Shown: one piece after another, positions 47,913 through 55,766 of the stretch
Numbering within the stretch: position 1 is the first letter of the stretch
Layout: each line of letters starts with the position of its first letter
From: Stutzerimonas xanthomarina DSM 18231
GTDB taxonomy: Bacteria; Pseudomonadota; Gammaproteobacteria; Pseudomonadales; Pseudomonadaceae
Length of the DNA: 64,000 bases
Assembly (NCBI RefSeq): GCF_900129835.1
Contig: NZ_FQXA01000005.1
Span: forward strand, 1 to 64,000
Direction of reading: 5' to 3'
Notes under the pieces: generated by a model
The model's database searches: none
What the model saw: only the letters and a program-made list of their open reading frames with translations
What the model was told of the DNA's origin: nothing
Position numbers and translations under genes: made by a program

Positions 47913-48356
47913 TCACTCTGCCGGGTAGTTTGCCAACACCAGATCGGTGCCCTCGGCGGTCAGCCCAATGACCTGATAGGCCTGTGCTGGCTGGCCATAA
48001 TCCATCCCGGGCGAGCCGGCAGGCATGCCGGGTGCAGCCACGCCAAGCAGATCGCTGCGTTGTTGCAGCTCGCGGATCTGTGCGACCGGCACGTGACCTT
48101 CCACGAATTTGCCGTCGATCACGCCGGTATGGCACGAGCCCAGCCGCGGGGCCACGCCCAGACGCTGTTTGACAGCCGACATGTTGCTTTCAACATGGTC
48201 GCGAACCTCGAAACCATTGGCCTGCAGGTACTTGACCCAGTCCTTGCAGCAACCACAGTTGGCGTCCCGGTGCACGTCGATCACATCAGCGGCATGGACG
48301 CTGCCGGCCATAAACAGGGCGGCAATGAATGCGAACTTGGGTTTTATGAAACGCAT
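47913..48356 (-). CDS. DUF411 periplasmic metal-binding protein
   Basis: A 147-residue precursor with a signal peptide ending in HAA near residue 22 and the DUF411 signature DANCGCCKDWVKYL, with conserved SCHTGVIDGKFVEGHVP. Proteins of this family are often found with copper or mercury resistance genes and bind metal through the CGCC cysteines. The ribosome site is CAGGAG. It lies 22 bases after the chaperone gene and 80 before copA in the operon. Confidence 0.85.
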   Translation of the reverse strand: MRFIKPKFAFIAALFMAGSVHAADVIDVHRDANCGCCKDWVKYLQANGFEVRDHVESNMSAVKQRLGVAPRLGSCHTGVIDGKFVEGHVPVAQIRELQQRSDLLGVAAPGMPAGSPGMDYGQPAQAYQVIGLTAEGTDLVLANYPAE

Positions 48357-48378
48357 GACAGCACTCCTGAATGAGCAA

Positions 48379-48642
48379 TTAACGGCAACCGCAGCCGCTG
48401 CCACAGCCTGATTTCGGTGCAGCGGGGGGTGTGGTCTGGCTCGCGAGCTGAGCGGGGTAGCCGGCCTCGTTCAGGGCGGCAATCAAAACAGCGTTTTCGG
48501 CGTCCCCATCGATGCGAACCCGTCCGCTTTGCAAATCGACCTCGACAGCCTCGACGCCGGCGATGGTGTTCAACGCCTGGGTGACGTGTCGAACGCAGGC
48601 GCCGCACGTCATGCCTTGAACCTGAAGCTGGGTGGAATTCAT
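48379..48642 (-). CDS. copZ: Copper chaperone-like heavy-metal-associated (HMA) protein
   Basis: An 87-residue cytoplasmic protein with one HMA domain: metal-binding MTCGACVRH (Cys13, Cys16) and the typical VEAVEVDLQSGRV strand. The tail ends in a second cysteine cluster, CGSGCGC, which is unusual for a CopZ and may hold additional metal. The ribosome site is CGGAGGG. It is the first gene of the copper operon, starting about 42 bases from the MerR-type -10 at 48684-48689. Confidence 0.85.
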   Translation of the reverse strand: MNSTQLQVQGMTCGACVRHVTQALNTIAGVEAVEVDLQSGRVRIDGDAENAVLIAALNEAGYPAQLASQTTPPAAPKSGCGSGCGCR

Positions 48643-48683
48643 GAGAAGCCCTCCGTAGATGCCGGCCAGTCCGGCTAGGCTTG

Positions 48684-48714
48684 ATCATCAACCTTGTCCT
48701 GATGGCAAGGTCAA
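48684..48714 (-). promoter_or_regulatory. MerR/CueR-type copper promoter
   Basis: On the minus strand a -35 TTGACC (48709-48714) and a -10 GATGAT (48684-48689) are separated by 19 bases. The dyad ACCTTG/CAAGGT (48691-48711) lies in the spacer. The over-long spacer with a dyad is the hallmark of promoters activated by MerR-family sensors such as CueR, and ACCTTG-N9-CAAGGT is close to known CueR operators. No merR/cueR gene lies in the window. It would drive the operon from copZ to the cytochrome c gene. Confidence 0.7.
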
Positions 48715-48764
48715 GGTGTTGCCTCTGACGCTTCGTCTGGCTGCCAACATAGCCCGAGTCGGCT

Positions 48765-48783
48765 TTCCGCAAGCTGAGCGGAA
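48765..48783. promoter_or_regulatory. Inverted repeat upstream of copR
   Basis: TTCCGC (48765-48770) and GCGGAA (48778-48783) form a 6-bp dyad with a 7-base centre in the copZ/copR gap, next to the AT-rich ATATTACTTTTTTGTCAGC. The latter weakly resembles part of a Cus/Cop box. This could be the copRS operator, but the match is too poor to be sure. Confidence 0.3.
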
Positions 48784-48861
48784 TATTACTTTTTTGTCAG
48801 CTTGTGGTCCGTCAGCGGTGTTCCCGGCAGACTTGAGTGACGGATGGAGAGGACGAGCCGA

Positions 48862-49545
48862 ATGAAGCTTTTGGTCGCTGAAGACGAACCGAAAACCGGA
48901 ACCTACCTGCAGCAGGGCTTGAGTGAGGCAGGATTCTCTGTCGATCTCGTCACCAACGGCACCGACGCCTTGCAGCACGTGCTGAGCACGTCGTACGACC
49001 TGCTGATCCTGGACGTGATGATGCCGGGTCTGGACGGCTGGGAAGTGCTGCGTATGGTCCGTGCAGCGGGGCAGGAGGTGCCGGTGTTGTTCCTTACCGC
49101 ACGTGACCGCGTGGAAGACCGGGTCAAGGGCCTGGAGTTGGGCGCGGATGACTACCTGATCAAGCCCTTCGCCTTTTCCGAACTGCTGGCGCGGGTACGT
49201 ACCTTGCTGCGCAGGGGCAGCGCGGCTGCCTTACAGACCCAGCTGAGCATTGCCAACCTGGAAGTGGATTTGCTCAAGCGCCGTGCCGTCCGTGCCGGTC
49301 AGCGCATCGACCTGACCGCCAAGGAGTTCGCCCTGCTGGAGCTGCTGCTGCGTCGGCGCGGCGAAGTACTGCCCAAATCGCTGATCGCGTCGCAAGTCTG
49401 GGACATGAATTTCGACAGCGACACCAACGTCATCGAGGTGGCGATTCGCAGGCTTCGCGCGAAGATTGACGATGGCTTTGAACCCAAGCTCATCCATACC
49501 GCGCGCGGCATGGGCTACATGATCGACGAGCCGGACCCAGCATGA
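48862..49545 (+). CDS. copR: Copper-responsive response regulator CopR
   Basis: An OmpR/PhoB-family regulator paired with CopS and known in pseudomonads to activate cop genes. The 227-residue protein has the receiver Asp51 in [16 protein letters not shown], the conserved [18 protein letters not shown], and a C-terminal winged helix with [20 protein letters not shown] and RGMGYM. The ATG at 48862 is preceded by GGAGAGGACG; six more codons upstream are not needed. copS overlaps its stop by four bases. Divergent from the copper operon. Confidence 0.93.
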   Translation: MKLLVAEDEPKTGTYLQQGLSEAGFSVDLVTNGTDALQHVLSTSYDLLILDVMMPGLDGWEVLRMVRAAGQEVPVLFLTARDRVEDRVKGLELGADDYLIKPFAFSELLARVRTLLRRGSAAALQTQLSIANLEVDLLKRRAVRAGQRIDLTAKEFALLELLLRRRGEVLPKSLIASQVWDMNFDSDTNVIEVAIRRLRAKIDDGFEPKLIHTARGMGYMIDEPDPA

Positions 49546-50900
49546 CGAAGCAGTTGTCGCTAACCGCCAGGCTGAGCCTGATGTTCATGCTGGCGGTCAC
49601 CGGGGTGCTCGGCGCGGCGGGCTTCTTTTTCTTCCAGTTGAGTCAGCACCACTTCGACGAGCTGGATCGGCATACCCTGGAGGACAAGCTCCAGGCCAGC
49701 CGACAGCTGCTGCGGGGCCTCGATGATCTGGCCCGGTTCGACGCGCTGCGGCCGCAACTGCAGGCATTGCTCGGCGGGCACAGCGACCTGGCGGTGCGGA
49801 TCGTCGATGCCGAGGGTCAGGTGTTGTTTGCCGCCAGCGGCGCCGCCTACGCGGCCAAACCGCACGCGCATGGTTCCGTCGGCGCAGATGTGCAGCGGGT
49901 GTGGCGTCGCAGGACTGCCGTCATCGAGGTGGCAGGCCGTCCGTTGAGCATCGAGTTGGCGCTCGATATCACCACGCACAAAGTCTTCCTGAACACCTTG
50001 GCGGGATGGCTCTGGGGCGCGCTGGTGCTCTGTGCGCTGCTCAGCGGCGTGCTCGGTTGGCTGCTGGCGCGGAGCGGGTTGCGGCCGTTGCGCGAGGTGA
50101 CGCTGGTGGCGGCATCGGTGTCGGCCAAGTCGCTGACCGAGCGGATTCCGGCCGAGTCGACGCCGGCGGAGCTGCAGCAGTTGGTGCTGGCGTTCAATGC
50201 GATGCTGGCGCGACTGGAAGACGCCTTTGTGCGGCTGTCGAACTTCTCGGCGGACATCGCCCACGAGCTGCGCACGCCGCTGTCCAATCTGATGACGCAC
50301 ACCGAGGTGGTGCTAACCCGTGCGCGCAGCCGTGAGGACTATCAGGAGAACCTGTATTCCAACCTGGACGAGCTACGTCGCATGGCGCGGATGATCGACG
50401 ACATGTTGTTCCTGGCGAAAGCTGATAACGGCCTGATTATCCCCGAGGGGCAATCGATCGAATTGCACGCGTTGTGCGAAAAACTGCTGGATTTCTACCA
50501 GCTGACCGCCGATGAACGCGGTATCCGCTTCGTGCTGTCGGGCGATGCGCGCATCCAGGGGGATCCCGCCATGCTGCGTCGTGCGCTGTCGAACCTGCTG
50601 TCCAACGCACTGCGTTACACGCCCGACGGTGGCACGATCGAGCTGGCCATTGCGGCGGGTGAGCAGGGGGTGTCGCTGAGCATCGGCAACCCTGGCGTGG
50701 GCATTTCCGAGCAACACGTGCCGCGACTGTTCGACCGCTTCTATCGCGTCGACCCGGCGCGCCGGGAAGGCAGCCCGAGCAATGCCGGGCTGGGCTTGGC
50801 GATCACCCGTTCGATCATCGAGGCGCACCATGGCGAGATCCAATGCAGCAGCCGCGACGGCTGGACGTCGTTCGATATCCTGTTCCGCTTAGCTGACTGA
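49542..50900 (+). CDS. copS: Copper sensor histidine kinase CopS
   Basis: Inner-membrane sensor of periplasmic copper in the CusS/CopS group. The 452 residues have a first helix (about 8-28), a periplasmic loop with several His ([12 protein letters not shown] and PHAHGSV), a second helix (about 150-172), a HAMP domain, the phospho-acceptor His241 in [13 protein letters not shown], and the ATP-binding region ([26 protein letters not shown]). The start overlaps copR as ATGA. Confidence 0.92.
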   Translation: MTKQLSLTARLSLMFMLAVTGVLGAAGFFFFQLSQHHFDELDRHTLEDKLQASRQLLRGLDDLARFDALRPQLQALLGGHSDLAVRIVDAEGQVLFAASGAAYAAKPHAHGSVGADVQRVWRRRTAVIEVAGRPLSIELALDITTHKVFLNTLAGWLWGALVLCALLSGVLGWLLARSGLRPLREVTLVAASVSAKSLTERIPAESTPAELQQLVLAFNAMLARLEDAFVRLSNFSADIAHELRTPLSNLMTHTEVVLTRARSREDYQENLYSNLDELRRMARMIDDMLFLAKADNGLIIPEGQSIELHALCEKLLDFYQLTADERGIRFVLSGDARIQGDPAMLRRALSNLLSNALRYTPDGGTIELAIAAGEQGVSLSIGNPGVGISEQHVPRLFDRFYRVDPARREGSPSNAGLGLAITRSIIEAHHGEIQCSSRDGWTSFDILFRLAD

Positions 50901-51082
50901 CAACCGACGGGGACGCTGGCCTGAGATAGGCTTACGGAGCATGATGGCTGCGAGATCACAGAGGCGGCCGATACCCAGTACTGGCCAATCCAGGCTGCGC
51001 GTGTTTGCATCGGGTTACCGCTTGACGTGCAACCCTGCTGGCTATCCTGCTCGGCAAATCAAACGCGGCGGATGGAGGTGGT

Positions 51083-51538
51083 ATGAACATCGAACGATGC
51101 GAAGACCTGATCGACTGGACCAGCCAGGCCCATTCCCGGCTCTCCGAGTGCATGACAGAAGCCGCCGATGAGCGCAGCGACTCATTGGCCTCGATGCTGA
51201 TGACTTATCTCGCGCAGCACGAGCACGAGCTGACCCACACCATTGCACGGATCAAGGAGCACGCCGATCCGCGCGCGCTGCAAGCCCGACTGCACGAGGC
51301 GGTCGAGGGTGAAGTGCTGGCGCTGGACCTCGACAGCGAGGCCTATGCACAGATGAGTGTCGACGGCATTTCACGCGAGGTCTTCGCCCTTCACAACCGG
51401 ATCATCGACCTGTACCGCTCGCTGGAAAAGCGTCCAGCGCTGGATAAGGCACGCGAGCTGCTCGGCGAGCTGCTTCAGCTCGAGGAGCACGAAACCATGC
51501 GTCTGGCTCAGCAGGTCAACCGCATGCACGAGCTGTAG
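51083..51538 (+). CDS. Hypothetical helical protein
   Basis: A 151-residue, all-helical, acidic protein with no signal or membrane segment. His and Glu occur in helix patterns (YLAQHEHELTHTIARIKEHA and LLQLEEHETMRLAQQVNRMH) that resemble ferritin-like or hemerythrin-like bundles, but the metal site is not certain. A strong ribosome site, GGAGGTGGT, precedes it. It ends facing the hemolysin-III-family gene 23 bases away. Confidence 0.7.
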   Translation: MNIERCEDLIDWTSQAHSRLSECMTEAADERSDSLASMLMTYLAQHEHELTHTIARIKEHADPRALQARLHEAVEGEVLALDLDSEAYAQMSVDGISREVFALHNRIIDLYRSLEKRPALDKARELLGELLQLEEHETMRLAQQVNRMHEL

Positions 51539-51561
51539 CTGACCAATGCAGAGGGATGGCG

Positions 51562-52179
51562 TCAGATGACGTAGCGCAGGATGGCCACGAAATGCAGCAG
51601 GCTGCCAGCCATGACAAACAGGTGCCAGATGCCATGCCAATGGCGAAAGCGCTGGTCGTAGGCGAAGAAGATGATGCCGACCGTATAGGAAACGCCGCCG
51701 GCCACCAGCCAGCTGATACCGGCGGTGCCGAGTGCGGCAAGCAGCGGCTTGACGGCCACCAGTACGATCCAGCCCATGATGGCGTAGATGATCACCGACA
51801 GCACCCGCGCTTCCGAGCGTGGCTTGATCTCCTGCAGCATGCCGATGACAGCCAGTGACCAGACGATCCCGAACAGCCACCAGCCCCAGCTACCGCGCAG
51901 CGTGACCAGGCAGAACGGTGTGTAGCTGCCGGCGATCAGCAGATAGATCGACAGGTGATCGAGCTTTTGCATCACCGCTTTGGCGCGGCCACGGACGCTG
52001 TGATAGAGCGTCGAGGCGCTGTACAGCAGCACCAGGGTGAAACCGTAGATGGCGACGCTGACGATCTTCGCCAGGTCTCCATCCATGGCTGCCAGGGCCA
52101 GCAACCAGACTGTTCCGATCAGCGCCAGCACACCGCCTGTCAGGTGCGTCCAAGCGTTGAATTTTTCTCCGTGATACAT
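51562..52179 (-). CDS. trhA: PAQR/hemolysin III family membrane protein (TrhA)
   Basis: A seven-helix membrane protein of 205 residues. Family motifs are EKFNAWTHLTGG near the start, YSASTLYHSV, LDHLSIYLLIAGSYTPF and, near the end, FRHWHGIWHLFVMAGSLLHF. The conserved His, Asp and Ser residues form the PAQR metal site. In Escherichia coli and Bacillus members are linked to membrane energy and fluidity control; despite the name it is unlikely to be a toxin. Confidence 0.88.
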   Translation of the reverse strand: MYHGEKFNAWTHLTGGVLALIGTVWLLALAAMDGDLAKIVSVAIYGFTLVLLYSASTLYHSVRGRAKAVMQKLDHLSIYLLIAGSYTPFCLVTLRGSWGWWLFGIVWSLAVIGMLQEIKPRSEARVLSVIIYAIMGWIVLVAVKPLLAALGTAGISWLVAGGVSYTVGIIFFAYDQRFRHWHGIWHLFVMAGSLLHFVAILRYVI

Positions 52180-52204
52180 CGTATGCAGCCTTGAAACAGA
52201 TCGA

Positions 52205-52891
52205 TCAATTGCCCATCAACACGCCGAACACTTTCTTTGCCACGCTCGTTGCGGCCTGCGTAGGGTTCTGGCGAATAGCCGCTTCCTGCTCGGCGATGAC
52301 CGCGAACAGGCCATCAAGCGTCTGTTCGGCCACATAGCCCTCGACAGTGCCGTACTTGGGGTCAATCGCGCCCAGTCCGGACGCCTTACCGGCCAGCGCG
52401 TTGTACTGCTGAGCGACGCCGACCTTGTCGGTGGCTTGCTTGATGATCGGCATGAACTTGGTACGGATTTCGTCACGGCTGGTCTTGTTCAGGTACTGCG
52501 TCGCCGAGTCATTGCCGCCGGCAAGAATGGCCTTGGCGTCGGCTACGGTCATCTTCTTCACTGCCTCCAGCAACAAAGCCTGCGCTTGGGGAACGGCCGC
52601 TTCGGCGGCTTTGTTCATGCCGGTTTCCAGCTCCTCGACCTGAGCGCCCATGCCCATCATCTTCAACATGCGAGAGGCCTTTCCGATGTTGCCAGGCAGC
52701 TCGATGCGCAGATCCGGATCGTTGCTGAAACCTCCAGGCTGCCCGAGTTGCTGGACGGCCACTTTGGTGCCCTGGCTGAGCGCATCTTTGAGGGCGTTGC
52801 TGGCGTCGCCCTGGCTGAGATCGGACAGCGAAAGCGCGAATGCGCCGGTAGACAGCAACAGGCCGGCGATAAGAGTAGCGATGCGGCGCAT
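52205..52891 (-). CDS. DUF4197 family secreted protein
   Basis: A 228-residue protein with a signal peptide ending in AFA near residue 19, exported to the periplasm. The helical mature part contains ASNALKDALSQGTKVAV, MTVADAKAILAGG, ATQYLNKTSRDEIRTKF and YVAEQTLDGLFAVIAEQE, which match the DUF4197 family of unknown function. The start was chosen because it begins the signal peptide. A REP-free 52-base gap leads to the AraC-family gene. Confidence 0.85.
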   Translation of the reverse strand: MRRIATLIAGLLLSTGAFALSLSDLSQGDASNALKDALSQGTKVAVQQLGQPGGFSNDPDLRIELPGNIGKASRMLKMMGMGAQVEELETGMNKAAEAAVPQAQALLLEAVKKMTVADAKAILAGGNDSATQYLNKTSRDEIRTKFMPIIKQATDKVGVAQQYNALAGKASGLGAIDPKYGTVEGYVAEQTLDGLFAVIAEQEAAIRQNPTQAATSVAKKVFGVLMGN

Positions 52892-52943
52892 GGGCAGATC
52901 CTCTGGTAGTGATTCGGCGAGCTTAGCAGGTCTCCCGGACGCG

Positions 52944-53948
52944 CTACGTGATGTTGAAATGCGCCTTGCGCCATTGTTGCGGCGCCACTCCGCTCCAGCG
53001 CTTGAAAGCACGGGAAAAGGCCGTCTCGTCGGCATAGCCCAGGTGCAGCGCCAGATCGGTAATCGATTGCGCGGAAAGCCGCAGTTGCTGGCGCGCCTCG
53101 TCGTAGCGAACCTCATCGAGCAGGCTGCGAAAGCTTTGGCCCTGGCGTTGCAGCGCCAATTGCAGGCTGCGTGGATGCTGGCCGAGCAGGCTGGCGACCA
53201 CCTCCAGTCGGGCCTCGCCGGTGGAAAGGATCGATTGCAGGACGTAGCGCGTGCGCTCGACGTGATCCGTCGGCAACTGCGAGTTGTGGCGAAACTGTTC
53301 GATCAGGTGCGATTTGAGCTGGCTGCGCTGCTCCACCGGGCGCAGGGTGAAAATGTTGGCGTTGGTGATGAAGCCGCTGCAAGGCTGCTCGAACAGCACC
53401 GGGCAAGGGAAAAGCCGCGCATATTCCTGCGGCTCGCCCAACGCCGCGTGGCTGATCAGTAACTGGCGCGGTTGCCATTCGGCGGCGAACAGCCCGGCCA
53501 TGGTGCGCTGGGTCACGCCCAGCCCCAGCTCGCGCAGCTGACGCAAGTCCACCGGCTCCTGCAACTGCAGGCGGTACTCGACGCGCAGCTGCTCGCCTTG
53601 CGTCTGCAGATGCAGCGAGATGCCCTGGGCATGCAGGTGCACGTACTGCTGGGTGAGCTTGAGTACCTCGGCGAAGCTGTCTGCCTGCGCCAACAGCAGG
53701 CCGAACGGGCCGAACACCAGGTAGTCATGGTACTCGCTCAGTTGCAGGCCGAAGCTCGGCGCCGGGCCTTCGGCGGCGGCCAGGTTGAGTGCCTGGGCAA
53801 AGCGCGCATAGGGCACATAGAGATCGGGACGGCGCAGCACCAGTGGGTCCAGCTCGCAGCGGCGCAGCAGTTCGTGAGGGTTGAGGCCATGGCGGCGACA
53901 GAGGCTGTCGAAGCCGATAAATACGGCGCTGCGGGCGATCTGGGTCAT
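52944..53948 (-). CDS. AraC-family transcriptional regulator
   Basis: A 334-residue regulator with an N-terminal Arabinose_bd-type domain (FDSLCRRHGLNPHELLRRCE) and a C-terminal AraC helix-turn-helix pair (LRLSAQSITDLALHLGYADE and TAFSRAFKRWSGVAPQQWRK). This layout is that of OruR/ArgR-like and related activators. It is divergent from a three-gene oxidoreductase/decarboxylase operon and most likely activates it. Two 17-bp direct repeats lie in the gap (54041-54079). The start at 53948 was preferred; an upstream in-frame extension has basic filler sequence and contains a REP. Confidence 0.85.
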   Translation of the reverse strand: MTQIARSAVFIGFDSLCRRHGLNPHELLRRCELDPLVLRRPDLYVPYARFAQALNLAAAEGPAPSFGLQLSEYHDYLVFGPFGLLLAQADSFAEVLKLTQQYVHLHAQGISLHLQTQGEQLRVEYRLQLQEPVDLRQLRELGLGVTQRTMAGLFAAEWQPRQLLISHAALGEPQEYARLFPCPVLFEQPCSGFITNANIFTLRPVEQRSQLKSHLIEQFRHNSQLPTDHVERTRYVLQSILSTGEARLEVVASLLGQHPRSLQLALQRQGQSFRSLLDEVRYDEARQQLRLSAQSITDLALHLGYADETAFSRAFKRWSGVAPQQWRKAHFNIT

Positions 53949-53974
53949 GCAAGCGGTCCTGGCATGGCGGCTGA

Positions 53975-54019
53975 AGGAGCGGCTTCGCCGCGAAGCTCGC
54001 ACTCGCTCCGACAGGAGTG
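53975..54019. repeat. Degenerate REP in the AraC divergent gap
   Basis: GGAGCGGCTTCGCCGCGAAG (53977-53996) with an inner CGGC/GCCG stem, followed by CTCGCACTCGCTCCGACAGG. It resembles the GTAGGAGC REP family. It lies between the regulator start and the direct repeats. Confidence 0.55.
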
Positions 54020-54040
54020 AGCGGGCTCTACTTCTGCCAG

Positions 54041-54079
54041 ATATTCGCAATATGTCAACTTGATGTTCGTGAAATGTCA
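54041..54079 (+). promoter_or_regulatory. AraC-type tandem operator for the FAD/ThDP/FMN operon
   Basis: ATATTCGCAATATGTCA (54041-54057) and ATGTTCGTGAAATGTCA (54063-54079) are direct repeats offset by 22 bases, about two helical turns, matching at 13 of 17 positions. AraC-family activators commonly bind such tandem sites just upstream of the -35. The first gene starts 60 bases later at 54139. Confidence 0.65.
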
Positions 54080-54138
54080 GGCTGAATTGGGCGTATCAGC
54101 CTAGTCTCATGGTGTCGCTGCGTTTGCCAGGAGGTCCT

Positions 54139-55749
54139 ATGAGCGCTGTGCTTCATCGTTGTGAAACCCTGGTGATCGGCGCCGGGCTGGCGGGGATCAG
54201 CACCGCGCTGGAACTGCTCGAACAGGGCCGTAAGGTGCTGCTGCTCGATGCCGGGCCGCGCAGCCATTGCGGTGGTCAGGCCAACGATGCCTTCGGCGGC
54301 ATGCTGCTGTGCGGCACCCCCGAGCAGCGGCGCAACAAAGTGCAGGATTCGCCGCAGCAACTGCTCGAAGACTGGCTGCGCGTGGCTGCCTTCGAGCCCG
54401 ACGATCACTGGGGGCAGCGCTGGGCCGAGCATTATGCCGAGCGCAACAAGGCGGATATCTACGACTGGCTGCGTCAGCGCGGCGTCAGCTTCTTTCCAGC
54501 GGTGCAGTGGGTCGAACGTGGCAATTTCGGCGATGGCAACTCGTTGCCGCGCTACCACGTGGCCTGGGGTTGCGGGCGTGGGATCGCGCAGACGCTGGTC
54601 CGGCAGTTGTTAGAGCACGACGGGCTCAGTTGTCTGTTCGAGCATCGCGTGCTGGGGCTGGACATGCGCAATGGCGCCGTAGTGGGTTGCCATGGGCGCA
54701 GCGCCGACGGCGAGTTCCGTATCGAAGCTGAGCATGTGGTGGTATGCAGCGGCGGCATCAACGGTGATCTGGCCAAGGTGCGTCAGCACTGGGACCCACT
54801 CTACGGCCCTTTTCCCGAAAACATCCTCAACGGCACCGACCCGCGCGCCGATGGCGCTCTGCATGAGCAGGTCCAAGCGGTGGGCGGGCAGGTGGTCAAG
54901 CTCGGGCGCATGTGGAACTACGCTGCCGGCATTGCCCACCCCGAGCCGCAGTATCCGCAGCACGGCCTGAGCCTGATTCCCTCGCGCTCGGCGCTCTGGC
55001 TCGACGCCACGGGCCGGCGCATCGGCCCACAACCTCTCGTGGGCGGTTTCGATACTCATGACCAGTGCAAACGCATCGGCCATCTGCCCGGCCAGTACAG
55101 CTGGCAGTTGCTGAACTGGCGCATCGCGATCAAGGAAATGGCCATCTCCGGCACCGACAGCAATCCGCACTTTCGCGACCGCAAGCTGCTGCGCCTGCTG
55201 TGGCAGTTGTTCACCGGCAACCGCGAGCTGGTGCGCTGGATGATCGACCGTTGCCCTGACGTGCTGGCTGCCGAAGACCTGCCGCAACTGGCCGGGCGCA
55301 TGGCTGCGCTGGCCGGCGACGGTCAGCTCGATCCCCAACTGCTGGACGCCGCGATACAGCGCTACGACGCCGGTATCCGCCGCGGCCCGACGCTGTACAA
55401 CGACGAACAGCTACGCCGCCTGCAGCAACTGCGGCAGTGGCGCGGTGACCGCCTGCGCACCTGCCGCGTGCAGCCGATCCTGGATTCCGGTGGTGGCCCG
55501 CTGATCGCGATCCGCACCCGGCTGATAAGCCGCAAGAGCATGGGTGGCATGCTTACCGACCTGCATTCGCGGGTGCTCAACGCCGAGGGCAAACCTGTAG
55601 CGGGCCTGTATGCAGCGGGGGAGGCGGCGGGTTTCGGTGGTGGTGGCATCAGCGGCATTCGTTCGCTGGAGGGCACCTTTCTCTCCAACTGCATCCTCAA
55701 TGGCCGCCGCGCTGCGCAGGCTATCGTCGGCTACGCATCGCACACATAA
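54139..55749 (+). CDS. FAD-binding dehydrogenase (fumarate reductase/ketosteroid dehydrogenase-like)
   Basis: A 536-residue flavoprotein. The FAD site is VIGAGLAGISTALELLEQG near residue 13 with the acidic end LLLDAG, and the closing FAD motif is AAGEAAGFGGGGISGIRSL. The overall form is that of the FAD-binding_2 family, which includes fumarate reductases and 3-ketosteroid dehydrogenases, but the substrate is unknown. No signal peptide is present, so it is cytoplasmic. The ribosome site is CAGGAGGTCCT. It is the first gene of a three-gene set behind AraC-type operators. Confidence 0.85.
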   Translation: MSAVLHRCETLVIGAGLAGISTALELLEQGRKVLLLDAGPRSHCGGQANDAFGGMLLCGTPEQRRNKVQDSPQQLLEDWLRVAAFEPDDHWGQRWAEHYAERNKADIYDWLRQRGVSFFPAVQWVERGNFGDGNSLPRYHVAWGCGRGIAQTLVRQLLEHDGLSCLFEHRVLGLDMRNGAVVGCHGRSADGEFRIEAEHVVVCSGGINGDLAKVRQHWDPLYGPFPENILNGTDPRADGALHEQVQAVGGQVVKLGRMWNYAAGIAHPEPQYPQHGLSLIPSRSALWLDATGRRIGPQPLVGGFDTHDQCKRIGHLPGQYSWQLLNWRIAIKEMAISGTDSNPHFRDRKLLRLLWQLFTGNRELVRWMIDRCPDVLAAEDLPQLAGRMAALAGDGQLDPQLLDAAIQRYDAGIRRGPTLYNDEQLRRLQQLRQWRGDRLRTCRVQPILDSGGGPLIAIRTRLISRKSMGGMLTDLHSRVLNAEGKPVAGLYAAGEAAGFGGGGISGIRSLEGTFLSNCILNGRRAAQAIVGYASHT

Positions 55750-55766
55750 GAACAAGGAGCACCACC

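Noticed and set aside
51562..52179. Hemolysin toxin
   Set aside because: The hemolysin III name is historical; the seven-helix PAQR pattern points to membrane homeostasis.
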